This document shows positions 1 through 7,578 of a DNA stretch of 11,014 nt, piece after piece. The DNA lies in the NCBI GenBank assembly GCA_031289875.1, contig JAITOO010000096.1, forward strand, positions 1 through 11,014, read 5' to 3'. This stretch comes from Flavobacteriaceae bacterium. GTDB taxonomy: Bacteria; Bacteroidota; Bacteroidia; Flavobacteriales; Weeksellaceae. Position 1 is the first letter of the stretch. Every line of letters starts with the position of its first letter. Below the pieces are notes generated by a model. The model had not been told where the DNA came from. It made no database searches and was given only the letters and a program-made list of their open reading frames with translations. Made by a program: the position numbers and the translations under genes.

Positions 1-272
1 GCGTGCCAGTCGCAATGCAAAAAGATACTGCCGGTGGGTTTTAAGATGCGGTGCATTTCGGCAACGCGCTCATAGAGCCAACCGATATAATGTTCCATTC
101 CGCCGCTCCAACGGTCTTGAAATGAGCGTACTTCGCCCTCATCACCCCAAATTACTTCGTAATTGCGGTTGCTGAAGAAAGGCGGGTCGAGGTAGATTAA
201 ATCTATCGTTTCGCTCTCCATCGCTTTGAGGATTTCGAGGTTGTCGCCGAGAATGAGTTTGTTTATTGCCAT
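1..272 (-). CDS. Site-specific DNA methyltransferase, N-terminal part (cut by window edge)
   Basis: The protein starts at the ATG at 272 and runs off the left edge after 90 codons. It opens with MAINKLILGDNLEILKAM and carries the amino-methyltransferase motif IV DPPF at residues 29-32 (context IYLDPPFFSNRNYEV), followed by LKPTGSIFLHCD at about 77-88. The DPPF motif close to the N-terminus, before any FxGxG SAM-binding motif, is the order of beta-class N6-adenine or N4-cytosine methyltransferases, so the target-recognition region and the SAM motif should lie in the missing C-terminal part. It would transfer a methyl group from S-adenosylmethionine to adenine or cytosine in DNA. Whether it belongs to a restriction-modification system or is an orphan cannot be told, because its downstream neighbour is outside the window. 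The repeat block lies immediately upstream of it. Confidence 0.9.
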   Translation of the reverse strand, partial: MAINKLILGDNLEILKAMESETIDLIYLDPPFFSNRNYEVIWGDEGEVRSFQDRWSGGMEHYIGWLYERVAEMHRILKPTGSIFLHCDWH

Positions 273-290
273 ATTTATTCGAATGCAACA

Positions 291-298
291 CAAAGATA
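291..298 (-). promoter_or_regulatory. Bacteroidota-type -7 box for the methyltransferase gene
   Basis: On the minus strand this reads TATCTTTG, an exact match to the Bacteroidota -7 consensus TAnnTTTG, ending 18 bases before the methyltransferase ATG. No convincing TTTG -33 element is seen at the usual distance. The only TTG nearby is about 12 bases away, so the assignment rests on the -7 box and its position. Confidence 0.5.
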
Positions 299-336
299 CT
301 ATTTTTTTGGCAACCGCGAGGATTGCATTTCAAATT

Positions 337-436
337 CCCCTCCTTTGGAGGGGTGCCTGCAAGGCGGGGTGGTTTGCAAACGAATGGAAAACCACCCCTT
401 CCCCCTCAACCTCCCCCTGCCCCTCCAAAGGAGGGG
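337..436. repeat. Palindromic intergenic repeat element
   Basis: This 100-bp element is bounded by two near-perfect palindromes, CCCCTCCTTTGGAGGGG at 337-353 and CCCCTCCAAAGGAGGGG at 420-436. Inside it, GGGGTGGTTT at 366-375 is the reverse complement of AAACCACCCC at 389-398, so it could fold as a stem of 10 bp with a 13-base loop. The segment from 397 to 436 recurs almost unchanged at 470-510. Palindromes of this type are familiar from intergenic regions of many Bacteroidota genomes; their function is not established. Confidence 0.75.
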
Positions 437-480
437 AGTAAGCCCACAAGTGGCATGGTTTTCACAAGCCCTTCCCCCTC

Positions 481-817
481 AACCTCCCCCTACCCCCTCC
501 AAAGGAGGGGGATGAGCCCCGCATTGTTTTGAACCATGATTTTAGTAAGATTAATTTGATTTCCTTGATTATTAAAATCTTGTCAATCTTGCAAATCTTG
601 TGAAAATCGTGGTTCGGACATAATCGCAAGGGAATAACCTCCCCCTACCCCCTCCAAAGGAGGGGGATGAGCCCCGCATTGTCTTGAACCATGATTTTAG
701 TAAGATTAATTTGATTTCCTTGATTATTAAAATCATGTCAATCATGTCAATCATGTCAATCATGTCAATCATGCAAATCTTGTGAAAATCGTGGTTCGGA
801 CATAATCGCAAGGGAAT
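481..817. repeat. Two long tandem repeat units (155 and 182 bp) with an internal 9-bp array
   Basis: Unit 1 spans 481-635 and unit 2 spans 636-817. By eye they are nearly identical: both run from AACCTCCCCCTACCCC through the G/C palindrome (493-511 and 648-666), GAACCATGATTTTAG, and end in CGGACATAATCGCAAGGGAAT. Unit 2 is 27 bp longer, and the whole difference is three extra copies of a 9-bp repeat. A third, partial copy starts at 818. No protein-like reading frame is seen; apparent frames across it are products of the repeat. Confidence 0.9.
735..779. repeat. 9-bp tandem array (ATGTCAATC)
   Basis: Four perfect copies of ATGTCAATC lie at 735-743, 744-752, 753-761 and 762-770, followed by a degenerate copy ATGCAAATC at 771-779. 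The matching place in unit 1 has only one TTGTCAATC and one TTGCAAATC. This is the pattern left by replication slippage or unequal exchange. Confidence 0.9.
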
Positions 818-890
818 AACCTCCCCCTACCCCCTCCAAAAGAGGGGGATGAACCCCGCAAGTGGGGTGGTTTGCGGGTCAAGCCCGCAA
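818..890. repeat. Partial third repeat copy followed by stem-loop sequences
   Basis: The start repeats AACCTCCCCCTACCCC and the palindrome (830-848, here with one changed base, CCAAAAGAGG). The copy then departs from units 1 and 2. It continues with two short inverted repeats: ACCCC/GGGGT at 853-857 and 864-868, and TTGCGGG/CCCGCAA at 872-878 and 884-890. The stretch GGGGTGGTTTGC at 864-875 is shared with the element at 337-436. This lies downstream of the transglutaminase gene but lacks a T-tract on that strand, so it is not a typical intrinsic terminator. Confidence 0.7.
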
Positions 891-940
891 TGACGTAAAT
901 GACTTTATATAACAGACGTATTTTATTTTGGTATTATTTA

Positions 941-1939
941 TCATTGTTGTTGTTGCATCATTTCCAAATATTTTTGGTAAGAATTATTTTGTATGAGTTT
1001 TTTCGTTTCGTTTTTGGAGGAGTCGGAGTCATCTTCCGTTGCAGGAGTATTTTCTTCAAACAGGGCGGGTTCTTTCAATGGTTCCAAAGAGGAATTATTT
1101 TCATAAGAAACAGAAACTCCCACTTCTAATTTCTGCTTGGCTACTCCTTTGAAAGTTCCCCGTACGGGAGAACAATCCGAAAAATTTCGTCCTACGGCTA
1201 AACGTACATGTAAATCATCAACAATGCAATTATTGGTTGGGTCTAAACCGAGCCATCCATAAAAAGGAATGTAAGCTTCTACCCAAGCGTGGGTTGCGCC
1301 TTCGCCCCTCATTTCATTTTCACAGGGACAAATATAACCGCTGACATATCGTGCAGGAATATTGATAGCCCGCAGCATAGCCAGCAATACATGGGCAAAA
1401 TCCTGACAGACTCCGGCTTTGAGTTTCCATACCTCGTCCAAAGTAGATTCGGCAGTTGTTACCCCCTTAATGTACTTAAAATGTGTGTAAATAAGTTCCA
1501 TAAATCGTTTTGCTTCTCCCAAAGGGGTAGTTTTCAGGTTGTGATGCTGGGCAATTTCAGTAATTCTAACTAAAGAATCGGCGGCTTCTTGGGTCAGAAA
1601 ATCAATAAACGGCACCTTATATTGGATGCTCTTTAATTGTTCCCATTGTTCTTCTTTGGGGTGGTTGTCTTTTAGGACGGGAACGGGAAGGGTGTTTACT
1701 TCGAGTCTTGAATCAATACAAAGTTCAGTATGGAGATCAACTTTCATAAACGCTCCGACCTCGTTTCCGTAATAATCACAATAGGTCTCTATTAAAGGAT
1801 TTCCTGAAATTTTAAGTTTATGAGATATAACTTGTTGAAAACCGTCATTGACAGGATATAACAATATCTGGTTGGTGCTGTCCCTCACAGGGAAGTCATA
1901 GGTGTACTTGGTGATGTGGTGTATTTTAAATTTTGGCAT
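941..1939 (-). CDS. Transglutaminase-like cysteine protease-fold protein
   Basis: This 332-residue protein has an N-terminal bacterial transglutaminase-associated beta domain (about 1-85, starting MPKFKIHHITKYTYDFPV) and a transglutaminase-like core (about 140-240). The expected catalytic triad is visible: Cys178 in GVCQDFAH, His217 in ATHAWVEAY and Asp233 in GLDPTNN. No signal peptide is seen, so it should be cytoplasmic. Members of this family could act as a peptidase or amidase, or cross-link Gln to amines; the substrate is unknown. Its ATG overlaps the end of the alpha-E gene by 14 bases, so the two are probably translated together. Residues from about 280 on form an acidic, low-complexity tail (TEDDSDSSKNE) that ends in MMQQQQ, longer than I expect for the family. 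The last codons are a CAA run next to the stop. Confidence 0.9.
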   Translation of the reverse strand: MPKFKIHHITKYTYDFPVRDSTNQILLYPVNDGFQQVISHKLKISGNPLIETYCDYYGNEVGAFMKVDLHTELCIDSRLEVNTLPVPVLKDNHPKEEQWEQLKSIQYKVPFIDFLTQEAADSLVRITEIAQHHNLKTTPLGEAKRFMELIYTHFKYIKGVTTAESTLDEVWKLKAGVCQDFAHVLLAMLRAINIPARYVSGYICPCENEMRGEGATHAWVEAYIPFYGWLGLDPTNNCIVDDLHVRLAVGRNFSDCSPVRGTFKGVAKQKLEVGVSVSYENNSSLEPLKEPALFEENTPATEDDSDSSKNETKKLIQNNSYQKYLEMMQQQQ

Positions 1940-2879
1940 TTGAGGTGTATTTTAAATATGCGAAATAATAATCATTCAATTGATTGCCGATATCATTTAG
2001 TTCTGTTTTAACATGTATGATAAAGGAGCAAAGAGTTTGTTCTTCCAGGTCTTTGGAAGAAGTGTAGATAATAAAATTTTTTAATTTTCCGATTTTAAAT
2101 TCCATTTTAAGATAATTTTCCGACACAGATTCTTCTTTTAATCGTTTGAAATAATTATACAGATGATTAATAGAAAAAAATAATGACCGAGGAAAGGAGG
2201 GATTTAAAACAATCAAATCAAAAACATTATGGTAGTTGAAAGCGCTTCTGTAAGTTTTCAGATACATTTCATATCCGGAAATGGAAAGCAGCAAGTGTTT
2301 CCAAAATATACTGTTGATTTTGGATAAATCGGAATCATTTTCTATAAAATTAACACTCAGAATATTCATCATCTGCATACTCCTTTCAATCATTTTTCCT
2401 ATAGCAAGAAAATTATATCCAACGCCTCGGGGCAATGTGCTGTCAATAATTCCATAATATATCAGGCAGAATTTTTCCAAATCATTGAGAAGTGAAATAG
2501 GGTCTTCCCTCATTATTTTTTGAGCTAATATATCATTGCGTATAGCATGATAAAAATCGTTCAGGCATTGCCACAATTCTTTGGTAATATGGTCTTGCAC
2601 ACTTCGGGCATTTTCTCTGGCAAAGGTAATCATATTGAACAGAGAATTAGGATTGTCTTTATCCAGTATCATATATTTCAGTACTTGACGAGAGTCTTCT
2701 ATCTCTGTAAAATCATCGTTCTTATATTGAGGAAATATGGATAGAACCGATTCCCATGAAAAATCGGAAATATTATCTTGGGAAAGCGCATAATTAATCT
2801 GAAGCAGGCGCAATGTTCCATCTATCCGTTCCATATAACGCCCCATCCAATACAAACTGTCAGCAACTCTACTTAGCAT
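1926..2879 (-). CDS. Alpha-E domain protein (DUF403 type)
   Basis: The 317-residue protein opens with the family signature MLSRVADSLYWMGRYMER and appears largely helical over its whole length, as expected of alpha-E proteins. There is no signal peptide or membrane segment. The family has no settled biochemical function. It is nearly always encoded beside a circularly permuted ATP-grasp protein and a transglutaminase-like protein, as here, and has been predicted to assist an amide-ligase reaction. The gene starts 23 bases after the ATP-grasp stop and runs 14 bases into the transglutaminase gene, so it is the middle gene of an operon. It is Asn-, Ile- and Lys-rich, more AT-biased than the glp genes. 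The family call is firm; the role is inference. Confidence 0.9.
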   Translation of the reverse strand: MLSRVADSLYWMGRYMERIDGTLRLLQINYALSQDNISDFSWESVLSIFPQYKNDDFTEIEDSRQVLKYMILDKDNPNSLFNMITFARENARSVQDHITKELWQCLNDFYHAIRNDILAQKIMREDPISLLNDLEKFCLIYYGIIDSTLPRGVGYNFLAIGKMIERSMQMMNILSVNFIENDSDLSKINSIFWKHLLLSISGYEMYLKTYRSAFNYHNVFDLIVLNPSFPRSLFFSINHLYNYFKRLKEESVSENYLKMEFKIGKLKNFIIYTSSKDLEEQTLCSFIIHVKTELNDIGNQLNDYYFAYLKYTSNAKI

Positions 2880-2902
2880 ATCTTTTTAGTTAAAAAATTA
2901 TT

Positions 2903-4354
2903 TTAATCGGTTAAAACCCATGTATCCTTACTTCCACCACCCTGAGAGGAATTGACTACCAAAGAGCCTTCTTTCAAGGCTACTCGAGTAAGTCCTCCCG
3001 GAACAATTTCCACCCCGTGGGGTCCCACTAAAGCAAAAGGACGTAAATCTATTCTCCGTGGGGTGAGTTTTCCGTTGATATAACAAGGGGCTGAAGAAAG
3101 ATTGACTACCGGCTGGGCAATGTATTGCCTCGGGTTCTTCAAAATATCTTGTTTATATGTGTCTATTTCTTCTTCCGTAGCGGAAAACCCCATAAGCATT
3201 CCATATCCGCCGCTTTCATTGGTTTTTTTTACCACCAATTTGTCGATATTTTTTAGTACATATTCTCGTTCGTCATCAATTTGAAGATGATAGGTTGGAA
3301 CATTTTTCAACAAAGGTTCCTCGTTGAGATAATACCGTATCATGTCAGGCACATAGGAATAAACTGCTTTATCGTCTGCCACTCCGTTTCCTATGGAATT
3401 GACAATAGCAACATTTCCCTTACGATAGGCGCTCATGAGTCCTGCAACGCCCAACATGCTGGAGGGATTGAATACTAAAGGGTCTATGAATTCATCATCT
3501 ACACGACGATAAATAACATCTACTCTTTGCAATCCGGAAGTAGTTTTCATATACACGTAATGGTTATCTACCACAAGATCTTTCCCTTCTACTAATTCTA
3601 TCCCCATTAAACGCGCTAAGGTAGTATGTTCAAAATAAGCTGAATTGTAAATCCCCGGAGTGAGCAATACCACCGTTGGATTAGCCGCTTTTTTCGGAGC
3701 AATGGACAGCAAGTTTCTATACAGAATGTTGGGATAATCTGCAACAGGTCTTATACTGTTTTGAGGAATCAAATCGGGAAATATTCGTTTGGTTATTTCT
3801 CTGTTTTCCAACATGTAACTCACTCCGCTGGGAGTTCGTAAATTATCTTCAAGAATATAAAATTCGCCGTTGTAATCTCGGATAAGGTCTATTCCCGCAA
3901 TGTGAACATAAATATCATAGGGTACCTTAATTCTGTACATTTGCCGGAGGTAGTGAGGACAACTATATACCAACTCTGTCGGAATTACTCCATCTTTAAT
4001 GATAAACTGTTCATTATATACATCTTTTAGAAATAAATTAAGGGCAGTAAGCCTCTGTTTGATGCCTTTTTCTATTTTGTCCCATTCGGAAGCAGTTATA
4101 ATCCTTGGAATGATGTCAAAGGGAAAGATTTTCTCTATTCCCTCGCCACTGCTGTAAACCGTAAAAGTAATGCCTTGGCTCATGAACAACATTTTAGCCC
4201 GTTCATTGTTTTTGCTCAATTCTTCAGCTCCCGATTGTTTAATAAAATCAATCGTTCTCTGATAATGAGTTCTGACTCCGCTCCCTGTGTACATTTCATC
4301 CCACACTTTATGACCAATGGTGTAAGAACTTAAAAAATCTAAAATATCATTCAT
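2903..4354 (-). CDS. Circularly permuted ATP-grasp protein (predicted amide/peptide ligase)
   Basis: At 483 residues this is full length for the family. Recognisable blocks are ILEDNLRTPSGVSYMLENR (167-185, including the acidic/Asn metal-binding motif), DVIYRRVDDEF (279-289), VVKKTNESGGYGM (374-386, lysine plus glycine-rich nucleotide loop), RRIDLRPF (433-440) and PGGLTRVA (452-459). The order of these blocks is that of the circularly permuted ATP-grasp fold. Such enzymes are predicted to use ATP to form an acyl-phosphate and join a carboxylate to an amine, making a peptide-like or isopeptide bond. No signal peptide is present. It is the first gene of the three-gene cluster. The substrate is not known, and the nucleotide-binding residues look intact, so an active enzyme is likely. 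Confidence 0.9.
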   Translation of the reverse strand: MNDILDFLSSYTIGHKVWDEMYTGSGVRTHYQRTIDFIKQSGAEELSKNNERAKMLFMSQGITFTVYSSGEGIEKIFPFDIIPRIITASEWDKIEKGIKQRLTALNLFLKDVYNEQFIIKDGVIPTELVYSCPHYLRQMYRIKVPYDIYVHIAGIDLIRDYNGEFYILEDNLRTPSGVSYMLENREITKRIFPDLIPQNSIRPVADYPNILYRNLLSIAPKKAANPTVVLLTPGIYNSAYFEHTTLARLMGIELVEGKDLVVDNHYVYMKTTSGLQRVDVIYRRVDDEFIDPLVFNPSSMLGVAGLMSAYRKGNVAIVNSIGNGVADDKAVYSYVPDMIRYYLNEEPLLKNVPTYHLQIDDEREYVLKNIDKLVVKKTNESGGYGMLMGFSATEEEIDTYKQDILKNPRQYIAQPVVNLSSAPCYINGKLTPRRIDLRPFALVGPHGVEIVPGGLTRVALKEGSLVVNSSQGGGSKDTWVLTD

Positions 4355-4405
4355 GACTATATATTTTTAAGGGGTTAGACAACAAATAAACAACATTATT
4401 TGACG

Positions 4406-4413
4406 CAAATATA
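4406..4413 (-). promoter_or_regulatory. Candidate -7 box for the ATP-grasp/alpha-E/transglutaminase operon
   Basis: The minus strand reads TATATTTG, matching TAnnTTTG, 51 bases before the ATG of the ATP-grasp gene. No TTTG -33 element is found about 20 bases upstream, so in such AT-rich DNA this could be a chance match. Confidence 0.35.
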
Positions 4414-4615
4414 TAAAAAATAATGGACATGAATGAAAAAATATCTAAAATTTACAATATAGGGTTAATTCTGATGTTCTCAGGTTGAGTTGATACAGAC
4501 TTTTAAAATCCCGAAAAGCAATTCAATAATTTACAAAAAGACGAATTATTCACCGGCAAAACTAAAAAACACTCTGTTTTAATTCTGAAAAACTGACTAA
4601 AATCAGGAACAGAAA

Positions 4616-4649
4616 TTTGCGTTTAATTTCATTTACTTTCGTATATTTA
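4616..4649 (+). promoter_or_regulatory. Candidate promoter of the glpABC operon
   Basis: A TTTG at 4616-4619 is followed, after 22 bases, by TATATTTA at 4642-4649, one base off TAnnTTTG. An alternative -7 box, TACTTTCG at 4634-4641, lies closer. Either places the transcription start shortly before the ATG at 4668. This argues against the in-frame TTG at 4617 as the start of glpA, since that codon would sit inside the promoter. Confidence 0.35.
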
Positions 4650-4667
4650 CAAAAAATTTCAATTCAA

Positions 4668-6317
4668 ATGAATTTGTCAAATTCAAACAGGCAGATTTGG
4701 GACGTAGCCGTTATCGGAGGCGGCATCACAGGCGCCGGCGTACTGCGAGATTGCGCTCGCAGAGGATTACGAGCGGTTCTCATCGAACGTCATGACATTG
4801 CCACAGGAGCCACAGGTCGCAATCATGGATTGCTTCACAGCGGTGCGCGTTATGCCGTTACTGATAAGGAATCTGCCGAAGAGTGCATCAAAGAAAATAT
4901 GATTTTGAAAAAAATCGCAAGCCACTGTGTGGAAAAAACCGATGGCTTTTTTCTCACTCTTCCCGAAGACGACCTTGATTTTCAGTCAAAATTTATAGAA
5001 GCCTGCTTGTCGGCAGGCATTCAGGCTGAGGCATTTGACCCGAAAGAAGCGCTGGACATCGAACCTTTTGCCAACCCGAACATCATTGGCGCAGTCAGAG
5101 TTCCCGACGGTTCGATTGACCCTTTCAGGCTTACAGCTTCAAACATTATAGACGCTAAAGCACAGGGCGCACAAATGCTTACCTATCACGAAGTGTTGGG
5201 ATTGATACGAGAGCAGAACAGAGTTGTCGGAGTGAAAGTTTTCGACCATAAAACAAAAGAAACGAAAGAAATTTATGCTTCGATAGTGGTCAATGCAGGT
5301 GGAATTTGGGGACAGCACATCGCCGAATATGCCGAACTGAAAATCAAAATGTTTCCGTCCAAAGGAGCATTGCTGATTTACGGACACAGAGTTAATAAGT
5401 TGGTTCTCAATCGATGCCGAAAACCTGCCGATGCCGATATTCTCGTTCCGGGAGATACGATTTGTGTGATAGGCACAACTTCTACGCACATTCCTTATGA
5501 AGATATTGATAATATGCAAGTTACGCCCAAAGAGGTCAATGTTTTGGTCAAAGGCGGTATAGAACTTGCTCCCGTCTTGAAAAACACAAGAATTTTGCGA
5601 GCTTATGCAGGCGTTCGACCGCTGGTCGCTTCAGACGACGACCCTACGGGACGAAAAATCAGTCGCGGAATCATCTTGTTAGACCACTCCATTCGGGACG
5701 GCTTAGACGGCTTCATCACCATAACCGGAGGTAAATTAATGACTTACAGATTGATGGCGGAATGGGCAACAGATTTGATTTGTAAAAAACTCAATATTTC
5801 AGCAGTTTGTACGACGGCAGAAGAAAAATTGCCCGGCTCTCATCAAACAATGGAAGAAATCAATCAAAAAATGATTTCTATGCCTTCATCTATCAGAAAA
5901 TCTGCTATTTACCGAATGGGAGATATGGCTGAAAAACTTCCTGATTCTAATCATAATATTTTGAACAACAGTTTGGTCTGCGAATGCGAAGAAGTTTCGG
6001 CAGGCGAGGTGGAATATGCCATTAACCACTTGGACGTGCATAACTTAGTCGATTTACGACGGAGAACGCGCGTCGGAATGGGAACATGCCAGGGCGAACT
6101 TTGCGCCTGCCGTGCGGCAGGATTGATGAAGCACTACAACAGGACGTCTTCTCAACAGTCAATCAACGATTTAGCCTCTTTCTTAAATGAGAGATGGAAG
6201 GGCGTGAGACCCATTGCGTGGGGGGATACCCTGCGCGAAAGCGAGTTCACAAGCTGGGTCTATGAAGGTATTTGCGGACTGGATTTATCACAAAAAACAC
6301 TCAAAGATGAAGTTTGA
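4668..6317 (+). CDS. glpA: Anaerobic glycerol-3-phosphate dehydrogenase subunit A
   Basis: This FAD flavoprotein oxidises sn-glycerol-3-phosphate to dihydroxyacetone phosphate. From the ATG at 4668 it is 549 residues, close to the 542 of E. coli GlpA. An in-frame TTG at 4617 would add 17 residues (MRLISFTFVYLQKISIQ) that do not fit the family, so I prefer 4668. The dinucleotide-binding motif is AVIGGGITGAG (14-24), followed by IERHDIATGATGRNHGLLHSG (39-59) and ITGGKLMTYR (352-361). The C-terminal domain is a BFD-like [2Fe-2S] domain with C438-x-C440 and C474-x4-C479 (CQGELC). This iron-sulfur tail distinguishes GlpA from the single-subunit aerobic enzyme GlpD. It is the first gene of a glpABC operon and overlaps glpB by 11 bases. 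Confidence 0.95.
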   Translation: MNLSNSNRQIWDVAVIGGGITGAGVLRDCARRGLRAVLIERHDIATGATGRNHGLLHSGARYAVTDKESAEECIKENMILKKIASHCVEKTDGFFLTLPEDDLDFQSKFIEACLSAGIQAEAFDPKEALDIEPFANPNIIGAVRVPDGSIDPFRLTASNIIDAKAQGAQMLTYHEVLGLIREQNRVVGVKVFDHKTKETKEIYASIVVNAGGIWGQHIAEYAELKIKMFPSKGALLIYGHRVNKLVLNRCRKPADADILVPGDTICVIGTTSTHIPYEDIDNMQVTPKEVNVLVKGGIELAPVLKNTRILRAYAGVRPLVASDDDPTGRKISRGIILLDHSIRDGLDGFITITGGKLMTYRLMAEWATDLICKKLNISAVCTTAEEKLPGSHQTMEEINQKMISMPSSIRKSAIYRMGDMAEKLPDSNHNILNNSLVCECEEVSAGEVEYAINHLDVHNLVDLRRRTRVGMGTCQGELCACRAAGLMKHYNRTSSQQSINDLASFLNERWKGVRPIAWGDTLRESEFTSWVYEGICGLDLSQKTLKDEV

Positions 6318-7578
6318 TACGGCAATTATAGGCGGCGGATTGTCAGGATTGGTTGCGGGAATCCGGCTGGTACGGCAAAATCAAAAATGCGTAATTATTT
6401 CTTCAGGACAAAGCGCCTTACATTTTTTTTCGGGTTCTTTCGATTTGTTAAATTTCCTGCCCGACGGCAGCGCTGCCGTAAAAAATCCGACAAAGGAAAT
6501 CCGGAATTTAATTCAACAAGCTCCCGAACATCCTTACTCCAAAATAGGCGCAGAAAAATTTATTGATTTAGCAAAAAAATCGGAAGATTTTTTGACAGAT
6601 ATAAATATTAAATTTCAGGGTTCGGCGAAAATCAACCATTTTAGAATCACACCGTTAGGCTTTTTTAAACCTACATGGCTGACTCTTTCGGATTTTGTCG
6701 TAAGCGAAAATGAGAATAAACCGTCTTGGAACAGCGTTTCCATTTTCAACATTGAAGGATTTTTGGATTTTCAGCCCGAATTTGTCGCAGAATCCTTTAA
6801 TAAAATGGGCATTCGGACGGAAATTCACGACATCAATCTTCCTGAATTGAACAGAATCCGAAGGAATCCGAGCGAGTTTCGTTCTGTGAATTTAACCGTT
6901 GTTTTGGACAAACCTGAAATTCAAAATACGCTGGCTCAAATATTTAAGGAAAAAAGCAAAAATTCCGAAGTCATCATCTTTCCCGCCTGTCTCGGTTTCG
7001 AAAGCAACGAAATCTTACCGAAACTTTCCGAAAAAATCGGGAAGCCCGTGTATCTGCTTCCCACCTTGCCGCCATCTTTGGTGGGAATCAGAACGCAAAA
7101 ACATTTGCAGGATTATTTCAAAAAATCAGGCGGAGAACTGATGTTGGGCGACAATGTCATGAGCGGAGAATTTGAAGATAGCCGTTTGACCCGAATATAC
7201 ACTCAAAATCACGGAGATATACCGATTGTGGCGGATAATTTCATTCTCGCCGGCGGAAGTTTTTTCAGTCAGGGATTGATTGCGGACATTGACCATGTGT
7301 ATGAACCCATTTTTAATTTAGACGTTGAATTTTCTCCCGAAAGGGAAAAATGGTACAATCCGAATTTTTTTGAAACACAGAATTATCAGAAATTTGGAGT
7401 GAAAACCGATGGGGATTTCAAAGCTCTGAAAAGGAATCAACCTGTTGAAAATCTGTATGTTTCAGGTGCGATTTTAAGCGGATTCAATCCGATTAAGGAA
7501 GGCTGTGGAGGCGGAGTTTCTCTTTTGAGCGCTTTATCTGTATCGGAAAAAATTTTAAATATAGAAGAAACAAAATGA
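6307..7578 (+). CDS. glpB: Anaerobic glycerol-3-phosphate dehydrogenase subunit B
   Basis: The 423-residue protein starts MKFDTAIIGGGLSGLVAG, giving a Rossmann-type flavin-binding motif at residues 7-14. It contains GQSALHFFSGSFDLL (34-48) and the C-terminal block beginning GCGGGVSLLSAL (399-410), all typical of GlpB. E. coli GlpB is 419 residues. GlpB is the second flavoprotein of the complex and is thought to relay electrons from GlpA to GlpC at the membrane. The ATG at 6307 lies 11 bases inside glpA and gives the correct family N-terminus; an earlier in-frame ATG at 6214 would add 31 unrelated residues read from glpA sequence. The stop overlaps the glpC start in ATGA, indicating coupled translation. 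Confidence 0.93.
   Translation: MKFDTAIIGGGLSGLVAGIRLVRQNQKCVIISSGQSALHFFSGSFDLLNFLPDGSAAVKNPTKEIRNLIQQAPEHPYSKIGAEKFIDLAKKSEDFLTDINIKFQGSAKINHFRITPLGFFKPTWLTLSDFVVSENENKPSWNSVSIFNIEGFLDFQPEFVAESFNKMGIRTEIHDINLPELNRIRRNPSEFRSVNLTVVLDKPEIQNTLAQIFKEKSKNSEVIIFPACLGFESNEILPKLSEKIGKPVYLLPTLPPSLVGIRTQKHLQDYFKKSGGELMLGDNVMSGEFEDSRLTRIYTQNHGDIPIVADNFILAGGSFFSQGLIADIDHVYEPIFNLDVEFSPEREKWYNPNFFETQNYQKFGVKTDGDFKALKRNQPVENLYVSGAILSGFNPIKEGCGGGVSLLSALSVSEKILNIEETK

Larger units (their letters stand above)
4355..4667. other. Divergent intergenic region between the ATP-grasp cluster and glpA
   Basis: These 313 bases carry no convincing gene. They are AT-rich and hold one candidate promoter for each direction. 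One short inverted repeat, CTGA/TCAG around 4471-4483, is too small to interpret. I see no clear operator palindrome, riboswitch or tRNA here. Confidence 0.6.

Noticed and set aside
226..532. Plus-strand open frames across the proline-rich C-tract region
   Set aside because: They overlap the methyltransferase 5' end and the palindromes; the Pro/Ser runs come from C-rich repeat DNA.
735..779. Possible CRISPR-like array
   Set aside because: The units are 9 bp, directly adjacent and without spacers, so this is a simple tandem repeat.
572..811. Minus-strand open frame of 79 codons with repeated MIDMIDMIDMID
   Set aside because: It is created by the 9-bp array inside the tandem repeat; the rest of the frame is palindrome sequence and has no protein character.
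872..890. TTGCGGG/CCCGCAA stem as terminator of the transglutaminase operon
   Set aside because: No T-tract follows on the minus strand; it is part of the repeat family and better explained as such.
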